Part shown: positions 38,266-49,759 of the stretch, piece by piece | How the letters are laid out: every line of letters starts with the position of its first letter | Numbering within the stretch: position 1 is the stretch's first letter | Assembly: GCA_008360955.1 (NCBI GenBank) | Contig: LUCM01008881.1 | Span: 24,979 to 88,978, forward strand | Length of the DNA: 64,000 nt | Reading direction: 5' to 3' | From: Fasciolopsis buskii | Lineage: Eukaryota; Platyhelminthes; Trematoda; Plagiorchiida; Fasciolidae | Program-made: the position numbers and the translations under genes | The notes under the pieces: generated by a model | What the model was told of the DNA's origin: nothing | The model's database searches: none | The model's input: only the letters and a program-made list of their open reading frames with translations

Positions 38266-38692
38266 TGATTGAAAAGATGAAATCTGACGAATTCAATGTA
38301 GTAGTAGTTGTTGTTGCAGTTATTGTTATTGTTGTTGTTGTTGTTATTGTTGTTGTTGTTGTTGTTGTTATTGTTGTTGTTGTTGTTGTCGATGTAACAA
38401 ATTCAAGATTGAAAAAAGCAAAACTTTGTCAACTTGTTGATAAACCGATTGGCGAAGATAAATAGAGGTCAGAATATTGGATGGTAATTTAATTGCACGC
38501 TAGTCTGCATGCCTCAAACACACACTCATACCCACGTAAACACAAGCACATACATTGCCATACACTTACACGCGGGCGACCTGTACAGACACCTACCGCT
38601 GCCGAGGTTATCTTTATAATTATCGTTGGGCAAAACCCGCGGCTTCCCCCACAAGCGATTGCCAATAATTCGGTGCTACAAAGCGTCGGAAC
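38266..38692 (+). repeat. GTT-rich segment, second copy of a duplication
   Basis: Same block as 37853-38255, with a longer GTT run. It continues into unique sequence after 38692. Confidence 0.95.
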
Positions 38693-40049
38693 AGGGCCAA
38701 ATTGGAGGTTCACATTCCAGACAAAGTCAACTTAAGTTTTGTTTTGGAATTGCAGTCTCGTATCACTATGTTCATTGTTAGCCTTATTAGGCTAAACATG
38801 CTAGATTTCTTCCGGTCACTGGTGGTGAAAATTCTATATCGGAACACTCGAAAAGTTTGCCATTAGAAAAGGGGACATTTCCTATGGATGAGTGGAAACT
38901 AACTTACAATGTATTGGATTTGTGGCGAATATCAATTGGGCAGGCTGAATAGTTAAACTGATTGAAAATGTATGGTCTCCACCGTGAATGATTGTGTTGT
39001 TACTAAGACTAAGAACAAGTCAGCTTTGCGTTTATGTGGGTGCCATTACATTAACGCGTGCACTCTAAACATTGAATAGATAAATCACTGACTTGCCTTT
39101 GTTTATCACGTGTCCAAGATTTACAATGATTCTGTTGGTTCCTGTTTTTCTATTTTTGCATTATCCACAACCATCAATCGGAAGCTCGTAGCATTATTTG
39201 CCTCGCCATTTAACCATGTTCGGTTGTGTTACTTGAAAACTAGAGGGATTGGTTCTTCCTCATCACATAAAGAATCGGCTGATGAGAGACAATTCCGAAG
39301 ATAGGTCTCCGATTTGCTCGCTTCTTTCGGTGCTCCAGTTTCCCGGTCGAAGTGGACATATTCCAGAAAACTGTTATGCATTAGGTACCTACAGGCGATA
39401 TGTGAAAACAAATCAGTTTCAAATTCAGCGTTCATGGATAATTTTACTAACTTTGGTTTAAAAATGTGTCCAGTCAGGTATAACTTTGGATTAGTACATT
39501 TAGCTTAGTAAAATCAAACTCTGAATGTATAATTTCCTTTAATGGAAGACTGTCATTAGTTGTCACAAAACCGGGTCCAGCATGTTCCATAATGTGTCAA
39601 ACTTCACTGAGTAGAAATAATCATCAATCAACAACTGAGAAGGGAAACATCACTGTTCTGTCAACATTGGTGGCAATTTGTTTTTTTTTCTGTTTGTTTT
39701 AATCTACTTCGTGGCAAACGTGAATTAAAAGGCGAGGAAGGTAAAATTACTGAATTATACATGATTTCAACCGGTGTCTCACATGCAGCCGCATTCTGAT
39801 TGTATGCATACTAGAATCATCAGTTGGGTTGTACATAACCACATGCATGCGTATGCTGTTAGCTGTCAATGGTGTACCCTCGAAAGCATCCACGCGATGA
39901 TCTATAGTTCGTCGAAAACAATTTCGCAAGTAGTAGCTTGAATTACTAACTGTTCACCTCAACTGTAACATGTGAGCCCTAAAAGTTAGTTAACAAAACT
40001 ATCCATCATGTGATGTCAACACTCAGCATAGAAAAACCGTTTTATTTTG

Positions 40050-40260
40050 TTAGGAATCATCAGTAAGGCATATCAACCACAACTGAACTGGGTCGTGAAC
40101 ACTGAGCGATCAAAAATCAGTCGAGCGTCCTAGCCAATACGTCACCGGGAAGGCTCTCAATGATGTGTTGAACTTCACGACATGATGGTCCGCCTATTGG
40201 TCACTGGTTGTGCAGGACCACGAGCCGCTGACGCATGGCAACCAACCTCTACTGATAGAA
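40050..40260 (-). repeat. Diverged SINE family 2 fragment (possible)
   Basis: The edge TTAGGAATCATCAGTAAGGC followed by ATATCAACC matches the edge of the SINE at 60178-60468 (TTAGGAATCATCAGCAATGC, ATATCCACC). A stretch near 40219 (CACGAGCCGCTGACGCATGG) loosely matches that copy's GAGCCGGATGACAGCGATG. The middle is too diverged to align by eye. Confidence 0.4.
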
Positions 40261-41039
40261 GAAGTGTATGTGGTAAAGTTCCACCAACGGAAGTACAGTG
40301 CATCCATAGGCCCCTAACAACGACTTAAGCGTTGAGATCACATGATGACTAGTTTCACGGAATCCATCGATTTAACGTATAACCGGATCAGAACGTCTAA
40401 GTTCCTAAACTCTTCTAAATTCAATCAGATCAAATGCGCTTTTTCACCGACCATCACACGAGCTTTACAAAAAGCTTAAACTTGTAAATGGTTCTTTTGG
40501 TTATCAACGATCAAGCGCATAGAAAATTCGATGATTTGATGTGTTATGAACCGATCGTTGTAAGCCACAATAACAGTTCGCTTGGCGAAAAATCGTTTCC
40601 TGAACGAACTAAGTTTACGTTTGCAGGCATCGAGTGATTTTGATTATAACAAACGAGAATTTACCATATGATAACAAAGTGGACGATCAGATGAGAATTT
40701 GATGAGCATAAGCAATGTGGTGGTAGCGCGCATGCTGTGTTTGTCTGTGTGCATACGCAAGTAATGTAGCTGAATAGATTTCAGTTCAAGATGCATTTAC
40801 CCACTCCCGAAAAAGCCAGTGGTAACGCCCCGGGCAACGAGTAAACCAATCATCCGTATTAATTAGGCTGGTAGGATACTGAGCTAATAGCTCTAACATT
40901 TGGAAACGAGTATTCCATTGACTCGTGTCTTGCTAAGTCTATTTTATGTCCTGGAAAAAATCTGTGAATTGTTTCACAACAATGCTTGATTCAAGGCCAC
41001 TCCAACACAATCAAATCTTTTACCGGATTTTCATCTAAG

Positions 41040-41375
41040 ATTCCCCACCTACAGTGGAATCGGATGCGACGTTCCATGCAAAAAGCCGACCAGGACGGAC
41101 AGGGTCGCGTGGAAGCGCCAGTATTCCGTGAGATTCTCCGTGAAGGAACTGGTGTCTACCTGACTGATGAGCAGATATACGAACTTCTCACCTGTCTTGA
41201 CCCCGAGCTCACCGGAACTTTGCCGTACACTCGACTGTTGGATAACACAGAAGCGGCCTTAATTTCCACAGGACATGCGTCCACGAAAACCATGGAACAC
41301 GCAGCAGAGAACCAATCCGTGCAGTCCGAAGAGAAAAACAAAGAACAATCAACGCCGACCCATATGGAACAATAA
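41040..41375 (+). CDS. EF-hand gene, terminal exon
   Basis: The acceptor TTTTCATCTAAG gives phase 0 (an alternative at 41054 is also in phase). The frame holds a final EF-hand pair. Helix WNRMRRSMQKA, loop DQDGQGRVEAPVF, helix REILREGTGVYLTDEQIYEL, loop DPELTGTLPYTRL. A polar Glu/Gln/Lys-rich tail ends HMEQ-stop. The first loop keeps Asp1, Asp3, Gly6 and Val8 but has Val at position 12. The TAA stop at 41373-41375 lies inside an AATAAA. Confidence 0.85.
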   Translation: MPHLQWNRMRRSMQKADQDGQGRVEAPVFREILREGTGVYLTDEQIYELLTCLDPELTGTLPYTRLLDNTEAALISTGHASTKTMEHAAENQSVQSEEKNKEQSTPTHMEQ

Positions 41376-41376
41376 A
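41371..41376 (+). promoter_or_regulatory. AATAAA polyadenylation signal overlapping the stop codon
   Basis: AATAAA spans the last codon and stop of the EF-hand gene. T/G-rich sequence follows within 30 bases (GGACTTTTGTTTGCAACC), as expected downstream of a cleavage site. If it is used, the 3' UTR would be only about 10-30 bases. Confidence 0.5.
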
Positions 41377-42100
41377 GCTGCTCTTGCAGAATCAGGACTT
41401 TTGTTTGCAACCGTAAGACACTAAGGCGGGATTTGAACAAGATACGAAGCTTGCTGCGTTAGAATGTCTTATTGGATAGCACTAGTCAGTCTCGTCTGCT
41501 GGTCTCTGCTAAGCGTGTCACCTTTGAATAACAGGAATGTATATGGCTTTCGTCTTCACCGTCACCCTCCTATGAACTTCCTGTTCTGTCTCCAACATCT
41601 TGTCGATTTAATCTAATGGGAACCATTTTCGGTGAATACTCTTCTGACCGTCTGCAGTCGGCTATCAAGCGTATTTCCGTGCAATCTTTTTCCTGGCAAT
41701 CAGAAATCTAATTTAAGTGCCTTTTCACATAGAGGTACCAAACTGTGGAAGTTTGATGTATTGTCCATTCCCATGTGGCTTCCGGTGTACTGATCGCCGG
41801 AAATGAGCCATCCTTTCTCGACACTTAGTCATAGAACATGCTAAGACAGCTATTTCATTGTTCAGCCCCATCTCTGTTGTGAACTTTCGCGTTTGCAACC
41901 AACACAACAACATTCCTGGTATGCAGGTTATGCATGTAACACCACAAACTCCTTCCCCACCCAATTGTATCGACTAATCCAATCCTTCCTATAGTGAAAT
42001 TTTTATGTCAAGAAGAGGATATAGTGATTGTAATTGGCATGAGTACAATCACTGAAAACGAAGCTAGTTCGCCAAATTGTTTTATTTAAATCATATGTAT

Positions 42101-42122
42101 ACATATATATATATATATATAT
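42101..42122. repeat. (TA)n microsatellite
   Basis: An AT/TA run of about 22 bases, followed by further TA-rich sequence to about 42150. Confidence 0.9.
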
Positions 42123-42649
42123 AGTACCGAGTATGATATAATATATACTATACTGTCAGTAATATGTACACGGATAAACAGTTCCGGAAGCACATGAACG
42201 ATTTTGATGTTATTGCTGCCAATCAGGCATATGTGCACGGTGCTCCTGCATCAACTCATTTACATACTTGAACAGTCCGATTGTAAGTTCTAAGTAGAAC
42301 AATAGTTGTAGAACAGCACTGCGTACGGATGACGAATAAATTTGTGGGATCATAACTGTGACATCCCATTGTACCGTGGAAACAAAGGGCACGCACGCCT
42401 GACGAGCAGCAATATTCGCGAAACGGGTCGCATGCTTCTGGAACTCGCTGTTTACTCGTGTAAATACCAGTGACTAAAACTATAGCATCTTGCGCTTCCA
42501 GCGCCATCGTTCGGTAGGTTGGCATTGTCTAACCCACACAGGACAAATAAGGGATCCACGAACTGTGATACCCAAATATTGATCCCGATCCATCTCAAAC
42601 TTCCTGTCACACAGAACAAGGTTCCTGGGTGGGAGATTATGCATGTGAG

Positions 42650-42653
<4 letters not shown>

Positions 42654-42683
<30 letters not shown>
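42654..42683. repeat. (TA)n microsatellite
   Basis: A TA run of about 30 bases directly upstream of the first hammerhead-like direct repeat. The second direct repeat at 43008 also begins in ATATATAAGCAGGAAGTA. Confidence 0.9.
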
Positions 42684-42685
<2 letters not shown>

Positions 42686-42765
42686 CAGGAAGTAAGTATT
42701 CTGAGGCGTAAACAAAATTAGCCCGGGAGACACGACGTGTTTCGCGGTTATTCGCTGTCAGGTAT
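42680..42765 (-). repeat. Direct repeat unit A with hammerhead-like core
   Basis: ATAAGCAGGAAGTA ... GTAAACAAAATTAGC ... GGGAGACACGAC ... TTTCGCGGTTATT ... GTCAGG. The same order recurs at 43010-43096. The unit is described on the - strand because the ribozyme-like motif reads that way (core 42729-42761). Confidence 0.8.
42729..42761 (-). ncRNA. Hammerhead ribozyme-like core A (box 1 damaged)
   Basis: On the - strand the order is CTGA, a GCG/CGC stem with an AATAAC loop, GAAA, then a closed stem ACAC/GTGT around GTC, then C. This matches hammerhead order: CUGANGA, stem II, GAAA, stem III, and cleavage after the GUC-type triplet (here ending at 42729). The box reads CTGACAG instead of CTGANGA, as if one base were lost. 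The bases flanking the core do not form an obvious stem I. A decayed or non-functional ribozyme is therefore likely, and coincidence is not excluded. Confidence 0.35.
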
Positions 42766-43009
42766 GCGTAACCCGATGCTCTCTTGTCCAACCATTCGCC
42801 ACATACTTGTACCACTCCGAATTGATTGAATATCTTCGCACCAGTAATCGAGATCTGTTAGCAAACAGAGTGGTGCATGGAAGCTCTTCGGCGAAGAGTC
42901 ACAGAAGAATCAAAACTTGTGATCGTTGTGATACATTCTTTGATCAGTTGGCTGAGCCAACCTTTAGAAGAGGGAGAAATGCCCCAGAATATACGTCATT
43001 ATATGAAGA

Positions 43010-43096
43010 TATATAAGCAGGAAGTAGTATCTGATTGCGTAAAAAAATTAGCGGGAGACACGACCGGTTTCGCGGTTATTGTCGCGTCGTCAGGTT
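43010..43096 (-). repeat. Direct repeat unit B with hammerhead-like core
   Basis: Second copy of the unit at 42680-42765, about 330 bases downstream in the same orientation. The 245 bases between them are not obviously repeated. Confidence 0.8.
43057..43093 (-). ncRNA. Hammerhead ribozyme-like core B (stem II shifted)
   Basis: On the - strand this copy keeps an intact CTGACGA box and GAAA. It has one extra C before the GCG/CGC stem II and a larger loop (ACAATAAC). Stem III is weakened (CCGG replaces CACG), but the closing GTGTC is kept. Copies A and B have different lesions around the same skeleton, so a consensus of the two would satisfy the core rules. Confidence 0.35.
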
Positions 43097-43384
43097 ATAT
43101 GTATATACTATATATTTTATAATATTATATATGAATTGTAAGTAGTATCTGGAGGAATGAACAAAAAGTTGGCGCAACAGTCCACCCAAATGGAAAGGTT
43201 TTCGCGAACTCTTAGCTTCTTATCCCTGGGACGATTGTTGCTTCCAACTTTGTCAACAATGTTTCTCAATGCACAAATGTTTTATCCAAAAACAAGCAAA
43301 CTGGAATCACAGAGTAACTGAAACATGCATGCAAGCGTGCGATATGCCCGGAACTCAACATTCTGCCACATGCGCAGCTCACTC

Positions 43385-44103
43385 ATTCAGTTCTGTTTAC
43401 GGTGCGATAGTGGAGTATGCTGTTGGTGGCGATGTTCGTCGGTTAGAGGTTATTCACAACGATGTTCACGTAGTTATGGCTAGGAGGGATTGAGGACCGG
43501 TGTGAGTAATAGTTAGTAGGAATCTTGGATTGGGTTGCCACTTTCTGAAAATAAGCTTGTTTTCAACGTATGAAACTTTATAGACTACGCTGGTTGGGTC
43601 ACGTGTTGCGTTTAGCGAACAACTCGTCTTACCTTGTCTGTCCCTATTTTTGGGTTCCTCCCAAGAAATGTGAAGAAGCCATTGGAGGCCATAAAACAGA
43701 TGACATGGCAACGTGGGATGAGAAAATGTACAGCGAAGCTTAGGTAAAAGTAGGCGTCTCACGCCTTCGTGGTTGTGCGTCCGAAAGACTCGTCAACTAG
43801 AGCTCTGGGAGACACTGAAGATATGCAGTGAACCGCGAACAGTGGCGATGCGTTTGTGTCATTGCCTATCGAATCAGAATTGAGGGAAAAAACACGTGCG
43901 TTTTACAGTTAGACTGTTGTGCCGTGGTGTGCTGCAGGCAGTATCTTAGCTTTTGCCGCCTGTTGTAGGTTCACTTCCCTGTTCCCCTGGATATGACTCT
44001 TTGGCAGAGACATGTAACGCTGGGAATGGCAGCGTCAGTGGGCTTGCCTTGCTATTTAACGCTGAAAGTAATGATGAGTGACAATGATGATAATGATGAT
44101 TGA
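43385..44103 (+). mobile_element. 3' end of an RTE-like LINE, decayed (+ strand)
   Basis: Broken frames recover the same C-terminal tail as the copy at 8817-9745. GGDVRRLEV, a frameshifted RLRWLGHVLRLANN region at 43577-43620, then GHKTDDMATWDEKM around 43690-43730. The 3' UTR shares GTAGGTTCACTTCCCTGTTC, TTGCCTTGCTATTTAACGC and a GATGAT-rich end with the first copy. Multiple stops and frameshifts show it is inactive. Confidence 0.8.
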
Positions 44104-46852
44104 TTGAAATAACCTTGTAATCATGTAATATGATGAGAGAGATTACTCCGGGATGGTTTGTAATAAATCTTTTCTAGAGTAGAGGTAAGAAAAAGAATTC
44201 GAAAAAAAAGACAAGAGGATACTGCGTTGTTGTGCAAAATGAGAACATGCACAAGTTCGCTATATTGGTGCTCCTGTGTCTAGTAAATCAGAATTGGTGC
44301 CAGTCAAATAGTCAATTTATGAATGTAATAATGGTTCAACGGCTTTCTAGAAAAGTGACCACACCACCTTCGTGTTCTTAGCGCCGGTGTTCATCAAAGA
44401 CGTTACTGATGGATACAAGCCCATCTGCAAGCAGTGTAGCTCACCCACGACTATTTTGATCTAAAACCATTACAGGAATGAAAACCAGTGTATCCAAGAC
44501 CGAGAAGGCGACACAGCATAATTAGGTGAATATTATGTGACACAGGGTGCGCATCGTTTAGTACTTCAGTGCACATTGAACAGACATTCTGGCCGCTGAG
44601 TGGACTCAAAAGGTAGCTGTTTCAACCCGGCACGATATCTTTTTCGGTTAAGTAGAAGATCCGTTGATAATGTGAGTAGCTAAGTGCAGGAATTTTCAGT
44701 AGGGGCTATTTCAGTGGAATTAGTTCAACATCGTTCACGCTGGAAAACGGATTCTTAAAATGGATTAAGTGAAGGGGCAGAAAGGAAACAGCAAATGTAA
44801 CCAGTCGCATGGCGCCTGATATCACAGTCAATGATTTCAATTGAGAGGAAAGGCTATGTGTGGATGCCAAAGTCCTCAAGGCCACTGCTTCATAATGAGG
44901 AGAAGTATTGACTATTACCCAGAGAACAAGAGTACTGCCAAACGGTCAGTTGAACAAGCACACGGCTTTGAAGTGGACCAAACAAGAAGCTGAGGACAAG
45001 TAAGGAGCAGTCCAGGCACTCCAGTCTTGCGGATTATTTGATATAGTGCTGATAATATTGACACGCTCAGAGGCGAGTGCGGGCGGCATTCCCGGTATGA
45101 AGACCAAAGAATAGACAATGAACCCGTTAGACAGTGGAATCGAGTAAGAAATGCGTATCGTGTGTGGACCTAGATAAGCCATCTTATCTGACAAAATAAA
45201 GCGAAACTTCATGCTGAGTGGCTAGAGGGGCCGGGTTTGGATTACAGTTCGAGACGGACCGATTGGAGGCGCTAGAGATGGTGGAGCCGCGATAAACAAG
45301 ATTTCAAACACAATCAATGTTTCCGAAAGCTTTCCTTCCTTGCCACTTCTCTTAAACATCAGTAGTTCATCTTACTCATTCTATCCTAATTCCCGGTTCT
45401 GATTCCAAATGCTCTAGAGCCGAAACAGATACTTAGTCGGTAAACTCTGCGTTATTGCTGGTCCCTTTTCATATCAAATTAAGCGCTCTTCAGCTGCATC
45501 CCAAAGTTGCTTTTTATCTATTTTTCTGACTCATTATGTTCTCGTCGTCTCCTATATCTTTCCTTTCATCTTTTTTCATTCACAAAGCTGCAAATTCGCC
45601 TGCGGAAAAAAAAAGATAAAAAAAAGTAAAAAACCTTTTGGGGCCGAGAACATTGTTGCACTTTTGACCTGGTGGTTTGGGGTTCTCAAAATTTGAAACC
45701 TGGACTTAGAACACTGTCTACTTCTCAGGGCCAACGAACTTGAGTTTTCTCAGGCATTCCCGCAGCCTTTGAATTTCTGCTGATAGCGTCTGCACTTATG
45801 ACACAGTTTGTTGAAAAATAGTACCTAAAATGGTCGGTCCTAAGGAGTTGTCCGTCGTCATACGCTCAGGTCGGACTAGGCTTATGGCTAAAATTTTACC
45901 ATCCTTCGCCGTCTTCTTCCGGAGGAGTATGATAGGCGGTCCTATTATCTCCACAGTTCTATTCAACTTTTCAAAGAGGATGTCTACAGAACGTTTTGTT
46001 TAATCTTTTAGACGAATTAGGAGCTGAACTTCCCCCAAGGAATAGTTTTTATATTACTTAGGGCGGCGGACATGTGTGGTTGTATGGTTTGTAGATGTTG
46101 TGTGTGTCGGGTATGCGTGCTGGTGTGGAGTCGGAGTGCTGATTTACGTTGTCTGAGCCGGAATTAGCTGTTGTGTTGAGTATGATTGTTTTGGTGTGTT
46201 TGTTGTGCGCGCTGTGTGGCAGTATGTTCTGATATCGCTTTTCTGATGACCTGTACAGCAGCTCAACCCACGTTGGATCACTTAGAGATTAAAAGTATCT
46301 CCCATTTCTTAAACGCTTCGCACTTCAAGATGCAACATACTTTTTCAAAGACAAACAGGCCTGTGACTGTATTTTGCGCTTTGTGTGTAAGTCAGTTGGA
46401 GCTAGTCGTGTTGTTTAAGTAACTTCGGGAGTCGGATCACACCAGGGGGAGATGTTGCACGTGGCTAACAAGACCTTCATTCACGAATTGTGAAGGCTTC
46501 TCTAACTATTTCTTCTTTTCTAATACATTTTCTGTTGTAGCTTTAATATCTACGGTTGTTGTTGTTTCGCATTCTTGCTATAATTTCAAACCGTTAATAT
46601 AGATATGTATTATATATTATTATATCGGCTAACTAAGGACCTTTTACTAGCACCCGATCGGGCAATCACTTGCCGATCGTCGGCGGTTGCTTCAGTGTTG
46701 CCTTTTCTAACGCTTATTAGGCTGTGGCTTCTATTCTCAGAGCTCGTTCGTCAAGCGAGCTATGCTCTGACCTTCGTCGCCAATCCCGTTCTCAGACTTC
46801 TTAGCTTATTCTCGAAAAGTTTCTATCCGGAAGTGGTCACCACTTCCTGCTT

Positions 46853-47197
46853 CTAGACATCTTTTACCTCGGGCTGCAAAGTTTCTGTGAACACCCCTCC
46901 CTTCGTCTCTTTTCCTGTATACCTACCACCACTCTCTCCTCGGCAAAGCTTTTCAAAAACCTGGTCAGCGAAGCTAGCTCTTACGTGATGCTTCCAACCC
47001 AATTTCTCTTTTACAAGAATGTCGCTTGGTCCATGGAGTTTACCCTCGTGCTGCAAATTCGTTTTATGGATTAAACAATGAGCCGGATGAACTACATCTC
47101 TTTCACAAAGAACTCCTGCTAATGTGAGGTACCAATGGGTTCCAAACGACGTGATTTGTACTTCTAAAGACGAGTTGTACAAACGCGGTAGCTTCAC
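46853..47197 (-). CDS. Unassigned 114-codon open frame
   Basis: A single uninterrupted frame with a TAG shortly upstream and TAG at the end. It contains TSFGTHWYLTLAGVLCERDV, HPAHCLIHKTNLQHEGKLHG and PSDILVKEKLGWKHHVRASF. The composition is protein-like (Cys and His spread out, few low-complexity runs) and the codons look ordinary. No family was recognised and no ATG starts it (the nominal start is GTG), so an exon or a transposon fragment is as likely as a gene. Confidence 0.3.
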   Translation of the reverse strand: MKLPRLYNSSLEVQITSFGTHWYLTLAGVLCERDVVHPAHCLIHKTNLQHEGKLHGPSDILVKEKLGWKHHVRASFADQVFEKLCRGESGGRYTGKETKGGVFTETLQPEVKDV

Positions 47198-49759
47198 ACT
47201 CCACTAACGACCTAAATCATGCTGAACAGAGAATTGTACGACCCACATTGAAAACATTTGGCAACAAATCTAATTCTAAGGAGGCTCCGCATATTGAACC
47301 ATGATTCGTATGCTGATGACCGAAGCACAACGAGTCTGGCTGGGTCATGTTACTGTTGACCTTTTGCTCTGAGTGAATGGGATGGAATACCATTGTCATT
47401 AGTCTTTGTCATGTATCAAGTCCATTATTCCTGGATAACTGACCTCATTGCAAAATGTATCTGACAACCTATATTACGGATCCTTGTATGATTAAGCACT
47501 AACAGCAGGAGTCAGAAACATTGGATGTATATCCCATACTATTAGAAAGACGTAAGACGTGGTATCCAACGCTACTATGAGTCTTCATTCATTACACCGC
47601 GGTTTAGCACAATCGTAAGTATCATTTTGGTGTCAGTTAGGGCTGGGGCGTGGTTATCACCCACAAGCTAAAATAACAACCGACGATTCTCAATTTATCT
47701 CCATAAAAATTTAAGTACCAGTCAAAATAAGCTATCGCCAGGTGAAACTTTACTATAAAAGGCTTACACGTATTCCATAAAATCGATTCATCAAAGAAAG
47801 CACGCAAGATTCAGAATTTTGTAATAAGCCCTGGCAGGAGCACAGAAACGACTCTGAGACCATCGCAACAACGAGTAAGGCAAACTAAAAGATTAATTCA
47901 TGTATTGTCAGTTTTATAGCCCATTCAACCTAGCGCCAATTTACCGAGTGTGGCTATAAGCTATGAGACCAAGCATAAGAATCGATTACACCTATCCCAA
48001 TGGAATTCATTATAACTTTAGAACCCTAATTTGATCTTTTTGCAAACAAACGCTGACATCGTAGATGCATATTGGGTGTTTTCTGCTTAGTCTGGCAGGT
48101 GCTCATCTGGTAAGTAGAATTTTGATAATTGTCATTACGGATAAGTATAAACAGAGTTAAGGATCAACGCAAAAGTCAACAGCTCGCCTCCAGAAATGCA
48201 GGATGAGCTTAGAGTCGTGGTAATGATGAGAAAGACAGCCAGTCTAGCACAGCTATGGCATAGAAGGTTTGTTCCGTGTTCATCCAGAAGGTAATTGGAT
48301 GTTTTATATCACGATGGGAACTAGACTGATCAAATCCAATCCGAGTTTGGTTAGTCTAGATTGGTGCTTTGTGGTTTGGAATGACCTGCATCAGGTGCCT
48401 GTTTGGTTTCTATGCCTTTGCGCATTTGGTAAAGGGTTTGTTGTTTGTTCCCGATTTTGTTTTGTTCGGTAAATATTTACATCCAGGAACGTTAAACTAG
48501 ATTTACTATCCCTGAAAGACCACTTCCGTTCCACCAATCTGTACTACCGCTATAGTGTAGTGTAATTATTATCAAAAAAACAAGTTGTTTGCGATAGGAT
48601 TGAGACGCGCACTGCGCAGCCAGCTGATTTTTATCTTAGATATGAACATGGACGCATTCAATAGCAACAGTAAAAATAATTGAACTAACATCATTAGCAT
48701 GTTTCGTCACAAGGAATAAAAGGTCTGTATTTTTGGTAAGGGGACTGTAACACCTAAAGACGGATCATCATTGGGAAGTTGACAAGAAATAGGATTCAAA
48801 TAAATGGCCTCAGTGTAGCAAGGAATGGTAAAATTGCAGCCAAACCGCCGACAATCATGACTTGTGTCGATAAATAGGGCATTGTAGGGTGGAATTATAA
48901 TGATCTCTTTGTAGATTTCGTGTATGGTGGGTGCTATACGGATTAAGACGAGGGTTTGATGATTGATTGAATTATAGTCCTGACACTGTTGACACATACT
49001 TCTCCCAGTGTACCTCTCGGGGTCGACGTTTTTCTGCGTGCAGTTCTACGCGTCTGGTGAAACCATATATCGGCGTCCTGATGAATATAGAGCGTTGGTT
49101 GCGTGAGGATTATGCATTTTGGTGTTCACTTGCGAGCATGAAGAAATATCATATCATGATGAAGGCGAAATTAGGCTAAAGTAGGACATACCTTTCTGAA
49201 ACTATATGATTGCTCAGATGCTCGTAATTGAGATGCTTAATGAAAAGAAGACCGCGCGTCCCAGGTCTAAGTTAGTCGGTTAGAGTGCACAACACGGGTA
49301 TTACATTAGTGACTACGGCAATAATAAAGAGCGATATCTAAAGAAACCATCAAAATAGGTATTGGTTGAGTAGACCTATGAGTTCACACTTATTTCAGGT
49401 TTAATACCTCGCTCCAGGACGCGGACTGTGTCCTGGAATGTCATTATTTTGTCAGCTCTTGGTGAGCTATTTCATGCATGTCCGGCATCGGTGAATACTC
49501 TCTCAAATTAGAAATTAGATATATGGTTAGAATAACATTAGGAGGAATGTTTACACACACGGAGATTCATTTGGTGTAATATAGATTGGTATACAATTTC
49601 AAGATATCTCTCAGTGGGATTGGCTTTGATAGTGTAACTGTGAATACGAGTCAAGACTGTGTCTAGTCGCCCTGCGGTCGACATGCTCTTATCCCTGGCG
49701 TAGCTGCACGCTGCTCCTTTCTATATCCAGGTGCTAGTGCATTTTATACTCTGTCTGAA

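Larger units (their letters stand above)
37580..41039 (+). other. Intron of EF-hand gene with microsatellite duplication
   Basis: Non-coding. It contains a duplicated GTT-repeat segment on both sides of a 10-N gap (37853-38692) and a possible SINE fragment near 40050-40260. The rest holds nothing recognised. Confidence 0.5.
10900..41375 (+). other. Gene span: EF-hand repeat protein (EFCAB6-like), 5' end missing
   Basis: Proposed exons: 10900-11009, 13894-14003, 14154-14330, 15709-15760, 16307-16415, 16534-16642, 32364-32535, 33253-33599, 33783-34026, 34358-34504, 36317-36489, 37414-37579, 41040-41375. All 12 joins keep frame and give 749 codons plus stop after a split first codon. The product shows repeated EF-hand units in which loop Gly6, hydrophobic residue 8 and the following Phe are kept, while the acidic positions 1, 3, 5 and 12 are mostly lost. 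This pattern, many degenerate EF-hands spread over short exons, is that of EFCAB6 (DJ-1-binding protein). The family name is an inference; the EF-hand nature is seen in the sequence. Exons from 33253 onward are the safest. The first five and the link across the 15.7 kb intron are less sure, and extra exons could be missing. Confidence 0.6.

Noticed and set aside
44915..45212. Minus-strand frames as genes
   Set aside because: Short overlapping frames without splice sites or family resemblance. They may be LINE ORF1 debris.
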